This document shows positions 10,548 to 21,480 of a DNA stretch of 64,000 nt, piece after piece. The notes under the pieces were generated by a model. The model was given only the letters and a program-made list of their open reading frames with translations. It was not told the origin of the DNA and ran no database searches. The stretch spans positions 913,972,979 through 914,036,978 of the forward strand of contig CM062815.1 of assembly GCA_031772625.1 (NCBI GenBank), written 5' to 3'. The position numbers and the translations under genes were made by a program. The DNA is from Pinus tabuliformis. Its lineage: Eukaryota > Streptophyta > Pinopsida > Pinales > Pinaceae. Positions within the stretch are counted from its first letter, which is position 1. Each line of letters opens with the position of its first letter.

Positions 10548-11662
10548 CCTTCTTAACTCTTGTACTAGCCGATCCATTTACTAGTATGTAGGCGCTGGCC
10601 TACTGAAGGCTCCAACCTTCATTCGTTTTCCAGCTACTCCTGGAAGGGAGCTACAACCCCCTGGCTCTTGTACTGGCCAATATGTTTATCAGTACGTAGG
10701 CGCCGGCCTACAGAACTCTACAATCAACCAGGGACCACATTTCATACATTTTCAGACTGGATCCATAAAACAATCATCATTGCAATACAACCTGCATCAT
10801 CAATCTCTGAATCACCCAATATTGAAACCATGTCAACAACACAGTCATAGACAACATAACTCTGCAACAACAACCAGATCCAACTCCATCTTCAAATATC
10901 ATGCTTCATACTGTATACACTACTCGGACGAACCCAACCTGCGTGTATACGCTCTTTTACCAAAGACAACCCACGTACATATATTCAAATTCTAACTTAT
11001 AGCTTTGCAGCTATTTCAGACATCAAAACATACCCAGAACATAACATTCATACAATAATCATGTGTCAATAGATCTAGTCTATCCATAATCAAACCATAT
11101 AAAGATAATCATTCCAAGCCTTGAGATCTCGTTCCATCGTTCATCATCCTCCAGATGAGTGCCTCCTTGGTTCAGATCACGCAAGGTATCACCAACCCAT
11201 AACCAGCATCTAGATCTCACACTTCATCTGATATTCATCACACGCACACCTTCACTTGGCCTAATTATCCTCTCCTTATATAGGTTTAGGCTTCTCTGAA
11301 TACCATGGTTCAAAACCATGTATAAACAATACCATGGACCCAATACTTGGGGTCGTCACTTCGGGCCAATTACCATGGACCAATACCAAAATACCATGGA
11401 CCAAATACCACTGACCAAAACCATGGTTTCTGACATGTACGCGCCTTTCCTTCTGCGAACCTGCGTGTGTACGTATACGCGCCTTTTGCTCAACTAACCC
11501 GCGTGTATACGCACTTTCATCACTGTCAACCTGCGTATACATCTCTCTTGACCTGCTGCACTATGATCTGTCATCTGAGTGAGTTGCCATCAAGGACAAC
11601 ACTTGTATCATACCTTTGAGTGAGTTGCCATCAAGGAAAACACTTGAATCATAATGCCAAAA
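10548..11662 (-). repeat. V 3' LTR, right part
   Basis: Continuation of the V 3' LTR after insertion U, collinear with 13792-14906. It includes two hairpin modules (to about 10720), a cluster of AATACCATGG motifs (11298-11430) and a cluster of GCGTATACGC-type palindromes (11440-11540). It ends ataatgccaaaa where the 5' LTR has ataatgccaaca. Confidence 0.9.
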
Positions 11663-12354
11663 ATCTCTCCCTTTGGACTTGATGACAACAACCACACCAA
11701 GTCACTCTCTCCCTTTGACATCAAGGGCAAAGGGCGGACCAAGATATTCTCTTCTTTGATCTCCATCTACTATCCATACTCCCCCTGAGTACCCGCTGAA
11801 ATCTCTGATTGAGCTCCCCAAAAAAGTGGGAATACACCATTTTAAATTCATCCACACAACCAAGTGGGGATATACCAATTGTTTATACATGACTCAACAA
11901 CAAGAACCATTACATTATCCATCCCATGCATAGTGGGGTAACAAAACAAAGACCAACAATCTAATCAAGACCATGATCAGCAACTATTATACCATGTACC
12001 ATCAGCATCCTGTAACCTGCAACACCATTCTTTTGACCAACCAACAATAAGTAGCAAGATGTATCATTTAGCTACATAAGAATCATCACCAAAGACTTCT
12101 AACCATAATGCCAACAATGCATTATTTGAAGTATATGCTCCCCCTGAACCTGTGTCATGCCATCATCAAATAGTGACTGAACCATATCTGACTTCTGTAC
12201 TGCTGCTTTTCTTAAGAACTCCATATACGTGACTGTGCAGCATCTAACTCGCGTATATACGCGACTTGTCTTCATGAAACCTGCGTATGAGATTTAGAAC
12301 AAAGATGTTCCACACTTTCAGCTTCCTCTGAGTCTGTCATGTCTGTGTATTCTG
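11663..12354 (-). other. V 3' untranslated region with polypurine tract
   Basis: On the minus strand, ccaaagggagagat directly precedes the 3' LTR and fits a polypurine tract (about 11663-11676). The rest shows no gene. GCGTATATACGCG-type motifs recur at 12226-12290. Confidence 0.6.
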
Positions 12355-13311
12355 CTATGCCACATCTTTCAACTGTGATGATGTTTTCTCCTTTTGGTAT
12401 GGTGTCCACAACCTTCTCCTACATTCCTTTGCTATGTGTCCAAGCTTGTTACATGCATAACATCTTACATATTTCATATTCCTTCTGTAGCAATCAACAG
12501 CTTTGTGACCAAACATATTGCAAGAAAAACAATATCCTTTGAAGTACCTGGAACGTGAAGATCTTTCTGTGTGATGGTCTTGAACCATTCTACTTCTGCA
12601 TCTAGTTGCAATGTGTCCATGATTATGACATACATAACATTCAACATTATTCATCGGAGGAAATAATCTTCTATCACTTCCACAGTTAGGAGCAAAAGAT
12701 TTTCTTTGAGAACTTTCTTTCCTTGGCTGTTGTCCTTTCACCTCCTTTAATTTAGATTTCTCATTAGAGTTCCTTGCCTCACCTTGTGAGCTAGATTCAC
12801 CTTCAACAGATTCATAAAAACCAAGACCAGTTTTGATAGTAGGAGACCTTTGACTACTAAGAATATCATCCAAGATCTTAGTACTACCTTGAAATCGTAA
12901 TATTTTATCTTTTTCTTCTATTTTACCTTTCAAGATATTTACCTCAACCTGATGTTGTTCTTCTCTTTCCAGACATTGCTTCTTCAAAATTTCTTCAGAC
13001 TTTCGTCCTTCTTCCATTTGTTGCCTTAGCTTGAGAATCTCATTTTCTTGTTCTTCATTCATCACTTGCAATATTTGACGAATTCTGGAGGCACATTCCA
13101 GCTGAGCTTTTAAGTTGACAATTTCTTCTTTGAGGGCATTCTCCCTTTTGCTAGATAGATCTTGTTGATCTATGATTTTATCTGATGCTTCATTTGCTTG
13201 TCAATATTCAATATGAGGTGATTCAGGATCTGAATACTTGCTTCCACTCACCGGCAGGCTGTCATTGTTCCTTTGAGTTGTCTTCTTCTTTTGACGCACT
13301 TTCTTTCCCAT
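12355..13311 (-). pseudogene. V ORF: coiled coil plus three zinc knuckles
   Basis: The minus-strand frame begins with ATG at 13311 (MGKKVRQKKKTTQ) and runs 318 codons to a stop at 12355, with one internal TGA at 13203. After a basic N-terminus comes a long charged coiled coil (ENALKEEIVNLKAQLE and following). Next is a segment ILDDILSSQRSPTIKTGLGF, which resembles the region before the zinc finger in plant copia Gag. Three CCHC knuckles follow: CYVCHNHGHIATRC, CFSCNMFGHKAVDC and CYACNKLGHIAKEC. There is no capsid domain before the coil and no pol after the knuckles. Its likely role is RNA binding and packaging in particles supplied by another element. The single stop suggests recent decay. 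Confidence 0.8.
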
Positions 13312-13359
13312 TGTTCTACGGATCTCCTTCAAGCGATCAAACTTCTACCAAAGGACCTA

Positions 13360-13371
13360 CTTTGATACCAA
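13360..13371 (-). promoter_or_regulatory. V primer-binding site
   Basis: The minus strand reads TTGGTATCAAAG, containing TGGTATCAAAG, one mismatch from the initiator tRNA-Met complement. One base separates it from the LTR start at 13373. Confidence 0.8.
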
Positions 13372-13372
13372 T

Positions 13373-14906
13373 TGTTGGAAATAATACTGAGAGGGGGGGG
13401 GGGTGAATCAGTATTAGCAACTCAAACACTTTTTCATTTTCATACTCAGATTCATATACGCGACTTCAGTTCAGGATATCCGCGTATATACGCGACTGTG
13501 TTAAATGCAACTAGCGTACATACAGTAATCTTATGATTCAGTTAGTTTATCTTCAGTGAATGCATCAGAACATTATTAACCATATTAACAGTAAACAGGA
13601 GCAGTATAACAGAATAGATCATCACACATAAGCCACACACATGAACACCATGATATAAGGTGGAAACCCAATGTGGGTGAAAACCACCTGCTGCAATTTG
13701 TTTCTATCTTCCTTTAATAAGAAACTTCTTTTACAATGTACTGGTGCAGTCCTTTACCAGTACGCAGGCTTCTACCTGCAGAAGGCTACAACCTTCTTAG
13801 CTCTTGTACTAGCCGATCCATTTACTAGTACGTAGGCGCTGGCCTACTGAAGGCTCCAACCTTCACTCGTTTTCTAGCTGCTCCTGCAAGGGAGCTACAA
13901 CCCCCTAGCTCTTGTACTAGCCAAAATTTTTATCAGTACGTAGGCGCCAGCCTACAGAACTCTACAATCAACCAGGGACCATGTTTCATACATTTTCAGA
14001 CTGGATCCATAAAACAATAATCATTGCAATACAACCTGCATCATCAATCTTTGAATCACCCAATACTGAAACCTTGTCAACAACACAGTCACAGATAACA
14101 TAACTCTACAACAACAACCAGATCCAACTCCATATTCAAACATCATACTTCATACTGTATACGCTACTCGGACGAACCCAACCTGCGTGTATACGCTCTT
14201 TTACCAAAGACAACCCGCGTACATATCTTCAAATTCTAACTTATAGCTTTGCAGCTATTTCAGACATCAAAACATACCTAGAACATAACATTCATACAAT
14301 AATCATGCATCAATAGATCTAGTCTATCCATAATCAAACCATATAAAGATAATCATTCCAAGCCTTGAGATCCCGTTCCATCGTTCATCATCCTCCACAT
14401 GAGTGCCTCCTTGGTTCAGATCACGCAAGGTATCACCAACCCATAACCAGCATCTAGATCTCACACTTCATCTGATATTCATCACACACACACCTTCACT
14501 TGGCCTAATGATCTTCTCCTTATATAGGTTTAGGCTTCTCTCAATACCATGGTCCAAAACCATGTAGAACCAATACCTTGGACCCAATACCTGGGGTCGT
14601 CACTTCGGGCCAATTACCATGGATCAATACCAAAATACCATGGACCAAATACCACTGACCAAAACCATGGTTTCCGACATGTACACGCCTTTCCTTCTAC
14701 GAACCTGCGTGTGTACGTATACACGCCTTTTGCTCAACTGAACCGCATGTATACACAATTTCATCTCTGTCAACATGTGTATACATCTCTCTTGACCTGC
14801 TGCACTATGATCTGTCATCTGAGTGAGTTGCCATCAAGGACAACACTTGTATCATACCTCTGAGTGAGTTGCCATCAAGGACAACACTTGAATCATAATG
14901 CCAACA
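13373..14906 (-). repeat. V 5' LTR
   Basis: An intact 1534-bp LTR, TGTTGG...CCAACA. It contains the G-run hairpin (AATACTGA 13383-13390 and TCAGTATT 13408-13415 around eleven G), GCGTATATACGCG-type motifs, the hairpin module array at 13738-13956, and an AATACCATGG cluster at 14545-14680. Confidence 0.92.
13738..13956. repeat. Hairpin module array in V LTR
   Basis: Successive perfect or near-perfect hairpins: GTACTGGT/ACCAGTAC (13738-13763), GCAGG/CCTGC (13764-13779), AGAAGG/CCTTCT (13780-13797). A second module follows: GTACTAG/CTAGTAC, GTAGGC/GCCTAC, GAAGG/CCTTC. A partial third ends with GTAGGCgccaGCCTAC. Stems differ between modules but stay paired. The same array is in the split 3' LTR. 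Confidence 0.75.
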
Positions 14907-16047
14907 ATGTAAGCCCTATACCACATCTTACTAAATTCAAATATTTCCCTTATCCATTATTTATGTTACTTTTACCATTTAATTAAAAAATATTGATAAA
15001 ATAATAAATGTAAATGTTATATTTTTTTAAAATTTAATTCAAAACAAAAAGATATTTTTAAGATTGATGATCAACATGTTGTCCTTAAATGCATATATGG
15101 CATCTCATTGGGTGACATTTATTATCGCGACATGCCATGTGGCGGACAACTTTCAAACTTACCACGAGCATGCTTTGTTAAAGGCATATATGACAGCTTG
15201 TTGGGTGACGCCTATTGTTGCGACATGCCATGTGGTGGAAAATTTTCAAACTTACCATGAACATGTTGTCCTTAAAAGCATATATGACCTCTTGCTAGTG
15301 AGATCTAATGTTGTGACATGCCACGCCACGAACAACTTTCAAACCTACTATTATTTTTCCTTTCAACAAATTACCACATTTATTTTGGTCAAAAAGCTTT
15401 GACTTCCAATAAGTTTGAAATTTTTAAACAGATTCTATGAAGTTTATTAAAATTTTGACAAAATAAATATTACACTGAATATTTTGAAAATATATATATG
15501 TGTGTGTGTGTGAAAATGTAAATTTATTTTCTCTAATTGGTCGATGACCATTTTTATGTGGTTTTAAATTGAATTGTCAAATATAAAAATTATATTACAA
15601 AATTAGAAATCTAAAAACAAAATTAGATTCACCAAGTGTCATAATAATTAAGGCTTTATTACAATATGATGGGCCAATACCATGACTTATCAATACCACA
15701 TACCCAAAAACCATAACTCATTTCAAAATAAAATATTTTATAAATATTTATTTTTATTTTTATTTTATAAATTGTAAATAAGCGTTGTCACAATACCATG
15801 AGCCAATACCATGGTTTATCAATACCACTTGCCCAAAAACCATAATCATTTCAAAATCAAAATATTTTATTTTATTTTTATTTTATAATATTTTCATACC
15901 TTCCAAAAAAAGACTATATTGTTTTTATTTTATTTGGTGGAAAAACTTTGACATTCAATTAATTTTGAAATTTTTAAACATAATCTATGAAATTTATTAA
16001 ACTCTTATTATATTAATTTTTTTTAATAATTGTTAATATTATATGTA

Positions 16048-16048
<1 letters not shown>
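14907..16048. other. AT-rich spacer
   Basis: No gene. Besides the 93-bp tandem repeat, a roughly 125-bp segment is duplicated. Near 15672 and 15798 both copies have gccaataccatg, then tatcaataccac, then cccaaaaaccata, followed by an A/T-only run. Confidence 0.55.
15075..15353. repeat. 93-bp tandem repeat, three copies
   Basis: Three copies of a 93-bp unit, measured from gacatgcca at 15129, 15222 and 15315. Because 93 is a multiple of three, the copies stay open in one frame and mimic a 31-residue protein repeat. I see no other sign of coding. Confidence 0.8.

Positions 16049-16096
<48 letters not shown>
16049..16096. repeat. (TA)n microsatellite
   Basis: About 48 bp of almost pure TA dinucleotide repeat, at the 3' side of the minus-strand LINE. 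Confidence 0.9.
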
Positions 16097-16097
<1 letters not shown>

Positions 16098-16263
16098 TGA
16101 CAGGTGCTGCATGACACTTGTAAAAAACTAACTCCCTTATTATCAACCAAGCTCGCACCTTGACCAAAACTCGGGGATTTGGATGCATGTTGATTTAATA
16201 GTATGTTGCGACTATAGAAAGAAAGAAAGAAATTATTTTAACGTCCACGAGGCTAAAGATAGC

Positions 16264-19200
16264 CTATGGGACAGATTGCTTCTTCATCTGCTTGATGTAT
16301 TCGGCCCATTTTTTGTGAAGCTTCACAATAAATGCTCCCATCTTCTCGACAAACCCCTCGTTAAATAGATTATCCCAAGAGCTAGCTGCCAGCGTATCTG
16401 CATAACTTTCCCTGTTGTCTTTGAAGGCCTCACATTCTAAAATGAAATGTTTTTCTGTTTCCACTTTTCCGGAAGAACAAAAAATGCATACCCTTTCCTC
16501 CCACACTTCCTTTGGCCTTTTCCAGTGCCCTGTTTCACAACGGAGTTGATGAGAATTAGTCCTTAACTGAGCAATAAGAATTTTGGCTCTCCAAGAGATA
16601 TTGGCCTCTATGTATGCTTTTGGTTGATGATTATGAGTGGGATTAAACACTTCAATATAGTAATTTTTCTTTCTTCCTAGCTCCTTCTCCCAAGTACGTT
16701 TGTGGAACTTTTCCATAACAAAAGCTTTTATCTCTTTGTTGTTTATGGGGCATGCGTTCAAGCAAATATCCCATTTACTAAACCATTTGTTATTTTGTTG
16801 CATCCGAGTTTTTTTGCTCTTGCACAATCTATCATTAAAGACAACCTTAGGCCATCTACCCTCTTCCATTTGCTCAATTTTTTTTAAATAACTTATGACT
16901 CGCACCATAACAATTGATTCAATAGGAGCAGCCCCTGTTTCACTTAACAAGATATCATAAGGCACCGCACTTTTAATCTTAAATTTGTTTGTAATCAAAC
17001 GCTTCTGAATTTTCTCAATTTGCCTCCACTACATGTCGGAGGTACTGCTAGCCCACAGTTCATAACCATATAGAATCACTGGAATCACTAGAAGCCCAAA
17101 AAGAGTTTGAGTGGTCTTCCAGTCCCATAACTCTGCCTCACTACACCTATTTTGAAAAGCATAAAATGCTTTCCAACACCCCAAAGTTCTTTTCTTTCTA
17201 CAACCATTCGAGCTTAGATTTTTGTTGAAGTCAACTCCGAGGTATTTGTAATCCGCAACTTCTTCTAGAATGTTGCCTTCAAAGTAGAACTTATGTTGGT
17301 TATGTTTTCTTTTCTTAGAGAAGAACACTACTTTCGTTTTGCTGATATTGACTTGCATCCCCACACTTCTACAAAAATTCTCAAGGGATAGTAAGTGCTC
17401 TTGCAAACCAAGAGTCGATTTAGCAATCAGAATAAGGTCATCTGCATACAAAAGAAGCCTTATAACAAACTTGCACAAATAGATACCATCACCCCCTTGC
17501 GAATTTAACCACTCCTCAAGCTTTTCGATATATAAACCAAAAAGGGTAGGAGACAGTGGGCAACCTTGCTTGACCCTGATATCGCTTCTAAAACTTTCAG
17601 AAATGCCTGCTGAAGTTCTAATTTTGACTTTCACCTCTTCATACAGCCTATGCACAGCTGCTCTCAAATGTTTAGGAACCCCAAGTTCCTCCATTCTTTG
17701 CCAAATTTTATCCCTAGGAACCGAGTTAAACACTTTTATAAAATCAACAAAGCAACAAAAGACTTCTTCCTTCTTCTCCCAAACTTTTTCAATGATGTGC
17801 CTTAAAGTTATGCAATGATCAATTGTGGAATGCTTAGGTCTAAAACCTGCTTTCCCTTTAGCACACTTATTTCTTTCTTCTGCCCACTTCCTAATTTTGT
17901 TTTCTAGCATGCTTCCAAATAGATTTGCAAACAAAGGGTTTATCATGGTGGTCCTATAATTGGAGGGATTATTGATGTCGCCGCTCTTGAAAAGAGGTAT
18001 TGCCAGACTAGTTGTCCAATCTGTGGGGAGCCCTTGTTGTATGATGTTGTTGAATATTTTTGTAATGTGAGGTGCAAGAATCTTTGAGCCCCACTTTAGA
18101 TATTCTTCTTGGAGTTCAGCTAAGTCTTTTGCTTTTCCAACACCCAACTTCTTGATACCCATCTCTACCTCTTGTACCGTGAAGAATTTAGTATCAGTGT
18201 TGACCAAGGGGGGAGGGTCAACCTTGGGAACCTGCTCATAGAGTTGTCTTGCAGTCAAACCATTTAGAAGCTGTAATATTATTTCCAATTTGTATCTTTT
18301 TCGGTTGGAGCTCCTTCCAAAATAATTTGGTATTATTTTTCCCAAGGAAGATTAGTTCTTCCCTCCTTGAAACCATGAAATCAACCTTTTTCTTGCTTAA
18401 TAAATGCTTGTAAGATTTGAGCTTTATGTTATCCTTGTTTGACTCTTTCCACATTCTCCTTGCCTTTTTGCATTCCTCGTCAAACCAAGCATTAGCCGGA
18501 AAGCAATTTGTTTCAGACTTCTTGATTTTTGTTCTTTTGCACTTTGCAAGTGTGCATTGAATTAAATGTGTTAATTCATGACTATGAAGGTTGTGAATTG
18601 TAATTTTCTCCTTATCAAAGAGTCTCTCTAACGTCATTTTGAAGGTATTACAATTTTCTGGGGTCAAAAGAATTCTACCCTGTGGGAGATTTTGTTGGAC
18701 ATGCTAAATTTTTGACTCTAATTGTTTCTTTCCAATCCAAGAGAAACATAAATAAATTGGCTTGTGATCTGATTTCAAATCCCACAGCTGATCTCCAACC
18801 AGAACTTCTTCCATTTTCTCACATAAACCATGCGAGAAAATTACATAATCTACCACACTTGCTCCATTGTAAGTATTGCAAGTGAAATTACCGGAATTTG
18901 CCCATCTAGTCAAGCCATTACAAATGACTAAATCAAAGGCCCCACATAGAGTAAGCAATTGTTCACCAAAGAGATTGCAGTGCTTGTCCTCTGAAATTCT
19001 TTCCCATTGATGATTGCTTTCTTCTGTAAGCCAAATAGGGTCACAATCATCTTTACAACAAAGAATGCTAGCTTGCTCACTTGCAGTCCTAGCATTGAAA
19101 TCACCCATTATAAGGACTTCACCTAGCCGAGAATATGTTGCAATATCCGCTTTTAAAGCTGCAAATGGATCTTTGTGGTCAAGCCCTCTACCTTTGTAGA

Positions 19201-19546
19201 TTTTTGAGACCTGTGGCGCAAAATAACATGCTGCAATTCTGATGTGGTTTCCATTTTCTGATATTTTAAACCAAATGAATTGCTTATTTGAGTCTTCTTT
19301 TTCTAACTGAATGAGACAACCTTCTTTCTCCCTTACTAAAACCATGATACCCCCGTTCCCTTTGCCATTCCTTGCTGCCTTGTTCCACACTGCCATCTTC
19401 CAATATCCTTCAAACAAAGGTGTCTTGCACCCTTCATGCTCATGTGTTTCTATGAGGCAAATTATGTCTCTATTTTCTGCAATAGGCCCTAACCCAGGTC
19501 CTCGTCTCCATGGGTAACCTATGCGGTTCCAACAAACTAATCTCAA
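16264..19546 (-). pseudogene. LINE ORF2: endonuclease and reverse transcriptase
   Basis: On the minus strand, 19546-18704 encodes an apurinic-type endonuclease: CWN near the N-terminus, LIETHE, GDFNAR and the terminal SDHKPI. An in-frame TAG (18704-18706) interrupts, and the same frame continues through a linker (18667-18236). A frameshift near 18236-18345 leads into reverse transcriptase (18345-17029), with GFRPKHSTIDH, FVDF and the catalytic LLYADDLILI. A further TAG (17029-17031) precedes the C-terminal region, which holds a zinc-finger-like segment (CIFC, then TEKHFILEC). The usual FVDFKKAFDS motif is FVDFIKVFNS here, so the second Asp is lost. The protein would nick target DNA and prime cDNA synthesis in the nucleus. 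Confidence 0.88.
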
Positions 19547-19684
19547 GGAAACCTGGGTATGACTTGATTGCTATTTATTTTGACATGCAAGACTCACATT
19601 TGAGTCTTTGTCCCTGTTTTCCCATACTGACCTTGCTTTCTGATTTCCTGTTGAAGAGTTTGTTGCCTCTTCTTTATTACCATC

Positions 19685-20821
19685 TTACTGCTCTGTTTTG
19701 GAAGGAGGTCCAAATTGCGCTATCACAGCTTTGCCTTTATAAATCCATGCTCTCTTTCCTTCATCTCTTGCTGCCCTAACCTTCAAAATTTCCTCTCTTC
19801 TTTCCTCCTGTTGTTTTACAGTTAAATATTCTTATAGGAAAAAACGAGAACCCCTCAAGAGATGCTTCTTGCTTAGAATAATATATTTATCACGCAAGCT
19901 AGGCATAATGACTTTTATGGGCCTGGCTCTCTCCCCGTTAAACTTACCCACCCTCCATGCTTGGCATATTTTTCCTTGCCATAGCAACTTGTCTTTCAAG
20001 AAGTCTCTTGCAAGGTCAAGAGTACATTCATTTTTTCCATAGTCTTTCACCGCTTTACTAATTATGTTTGCTGCCCTATTTTGTCTTTCCTTGCCTTCAC
20101 TATCTTGCATGTTGTCAACCTTATTAGCAGAATTGCTAATAACTTAAGCCCAAGTTTTGGAAACTTTGGTGGAATATTCTTTCATTTCTTCTCTTGCGTT
20201 CTCTTCATGCTTGTTTATTTGGACAATCATTTTCCCTTTATCCTGGGATGATTTCACATTCACCACCTCTGTACTTTCCACTACAGATTTCTTTACATTT
20301 TTCACATCCGCCTTCATGCATTGCCATTATGTCTTCCCTATCAGGAGAGCTTCCTGTAGCAATGCCACTTGTTCTTCTAAAATTTTATTGCTTTCTGCTA
20401 ACGCCTTGTTCTCAGCCGTTATTATATGAATTTTATGATCTCTTTCCTACCCCTTAGCTTCTAAAACCTCCAACCTTTGTTTTGCAATTAGCAATTCTTT
20501 CACATAAAGATCAGATGACCAGGTGAGAGGTGTGGATGTGGGATTATATAAGGCAAAATCATCAATGGTTTTTCCTTTGGACTTCTTGTTGCCATGTGCT
20601 TGTGGAGGAGACTTGTTTGGGTGCTTTTTGCGAAGGAGTTTCTTCCTTGTTTTCTCCCATTTTAGACGAGCTATTCTTCGTTTTAAAATGCCCTGATATT
20701 GTTTGGCATTGACCCAAACCCACTTCCCAGCTTTGGCGGATGAGGCAATTTTCACTTGTCCTAAATCATTTGTCTCCACATGTTCTGAAATTTCTGGTTC
20801 CTTTGTCATGTTTGAATGCAT
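19685..20821 (-). pseudogene. LINE ORF1 with NF-YA-like N-terminus
   Basis: One minus-strand frame of 378 codons starts MHSNMTKEPEIS at 20821 and ends with TAA at 19685, broken by four in-frame stops (near 20447, 20338, 20144 and 19832). Residues 35-57 read WVNAKQYQGILKRRIARLK and neighbours, closely resembling the A1 helix of the CCAAT-binding factor subunit NF-YA (VNAKQY.ILkRR.aR). A basic segment follows (RKKHPN, then AHGNKKSKG) where NF-YA has its DNA-contact helix, but the His-rich core is not conserved. Next come a short coiled coil (AENKALAESNKILEEQ) and a C-terminal domain with RPIKVIMPSLRDKYIILS, EYLTVKQQEERR and RAARDEGKRAWIYKG, typical of L1 ORF1p RNA-binding and C-terminal domains. 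Its role would be RNA binding and chaperoning in the LINE particle. Confidence 0.8.
20573..20719 (-). other. NF-YA-like segment in LINE ORF1
   Basis: This marks residues 35 to 83 of ORF1. The first half preserves the NF-YA subunit-association signature (VNAKQY, GIL, KRR and AR at the right spacing). The second half is basic but diverged. Confidence 0.65.
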
Positions 20822-21480
20822 TTTTTGTTTCTTGCTTGCTGCTCAATACTTCCGCTGCATAAAAACTCCCTGCTTTCACATTGCTCACTGTTTGCTGCTC
20901 GCTGCTCTTACTGCTGCCCAAATTGCTCTTCTCACTGTTCACTGCTCATATTGCTCACTGTTCGCTGCTCACTGCTCTCACTGCTACCCAAATTGCTCTG
21001 CTCACTATTTGCTGCTCGTTGCTCTCACTGTTTCCCAAATGGCTCTGCTTTCACACTGCTCACTGCTCACTATTCACTGTTCGCTGCTCTCACTGCTCAC
21101 TGCTCACTATTCGCTGCTCGCTGCTCTCAGTGTAATAAAAAGGCAAAAAACATGTCTCTGCAAAACATCCACGCACGTTCCATTTCAGAACAGAAAAGTG
21201 ATATGTTTATTGGGGGCACAGGGATGCTAATCGTTCCACCCTGTCCGATTAATGGATTAACGAGGGTTGTATCACGGACAATCCGAATCCCCTGGATTAC
21301 CAGCAACTGCCAGGCACCGCCGCTAAACTCCTCTAGGTTCGCGTCTCAATCTCGCCTGGCCTAGTGCATACCTGCACACTCTGTATCATGCCTGTAGCCT
21401 CCGAAATTTGATATCACGGACAATCCGAATCCCCTGGATTACCAGCAACTTCCAGGCACCGCCGCTAAACTCCTCTTATA
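20822..21480 (-). promoter_or_regulatory. LINE 5' region with repeats
   Basis: The untranslated 5' end of the LINE, presumed to hold its internal promoter. From 20870 to 21131 it consists of loose repeats of CACTGCTCACTGYTCGCTGCT (plus strand). From 21270 to 21476 a 142-bp unit is present about 1.5 times: tatcacggacaatccgaatc at 21270 and again at 21412, each followed by ggcaccgccgctaaactcct. The two blocks resemble the tandem promoter monomers of some L1 families. Confidence 0.65.

Larger units (their letters stand above)
5410..14906 (-). mobile_element. Non-autonomous LTR retrotransposon V (interrupted by U)
   Basis: Element V lies on the minus strand. Its 5' LTR is 13373-14906 and its 3' LTR is split into 5410-5832 and 10548-11662 by insertion U. 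The LTRs start TGTTGGAAATAATACTGAG and end in CCAACA (CCAAAA in the decayed 3' copy). The flanks atata and atgta could be a target duplication with one change. The internal region is only about 1.7 kb and encodes a single protein with coiled coil and zinc knuckles. No protease, integrase or reverse transcriptase is present, so V depends on an autonomous partner. The iMet-type PBS is compatible with copia or gypsy; the knuckle protein most resembles plant copia Gag tails. Confidence 0.85.
16097..21480 (-). mobile_element. L1-like LINE, near full length
   Basis: A minus-strand non-LTR retrotransposon with a repeat-rich 5' region (20822-21480), ORF1 (19685-20821), ORF2 (16264-19546) and a short 3' region that ends near a (TA)n tract. 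Domain order and the two-ORF layout fit the plant L1 clade. Both frames carry several stops and ORF2 one frameshift, so this copy is dead. The outer boundaries are estimates, because I could not identify a target-site duplication by eye. Confidence 0.85.

Noticed and set aside
15075-15353. CRISPR-like array
   Set aside because: Only three long adjacent copies without spacers, in a plant repeat context.
20816-21364. Plus-strand open frame of 182 codons rich in Ser, Leu, His and Cys repeats
   Set aside because: It is the plus-strand reading of the LINE 5' repeats; two overlapping frames show the same repeat, so it is compositional.
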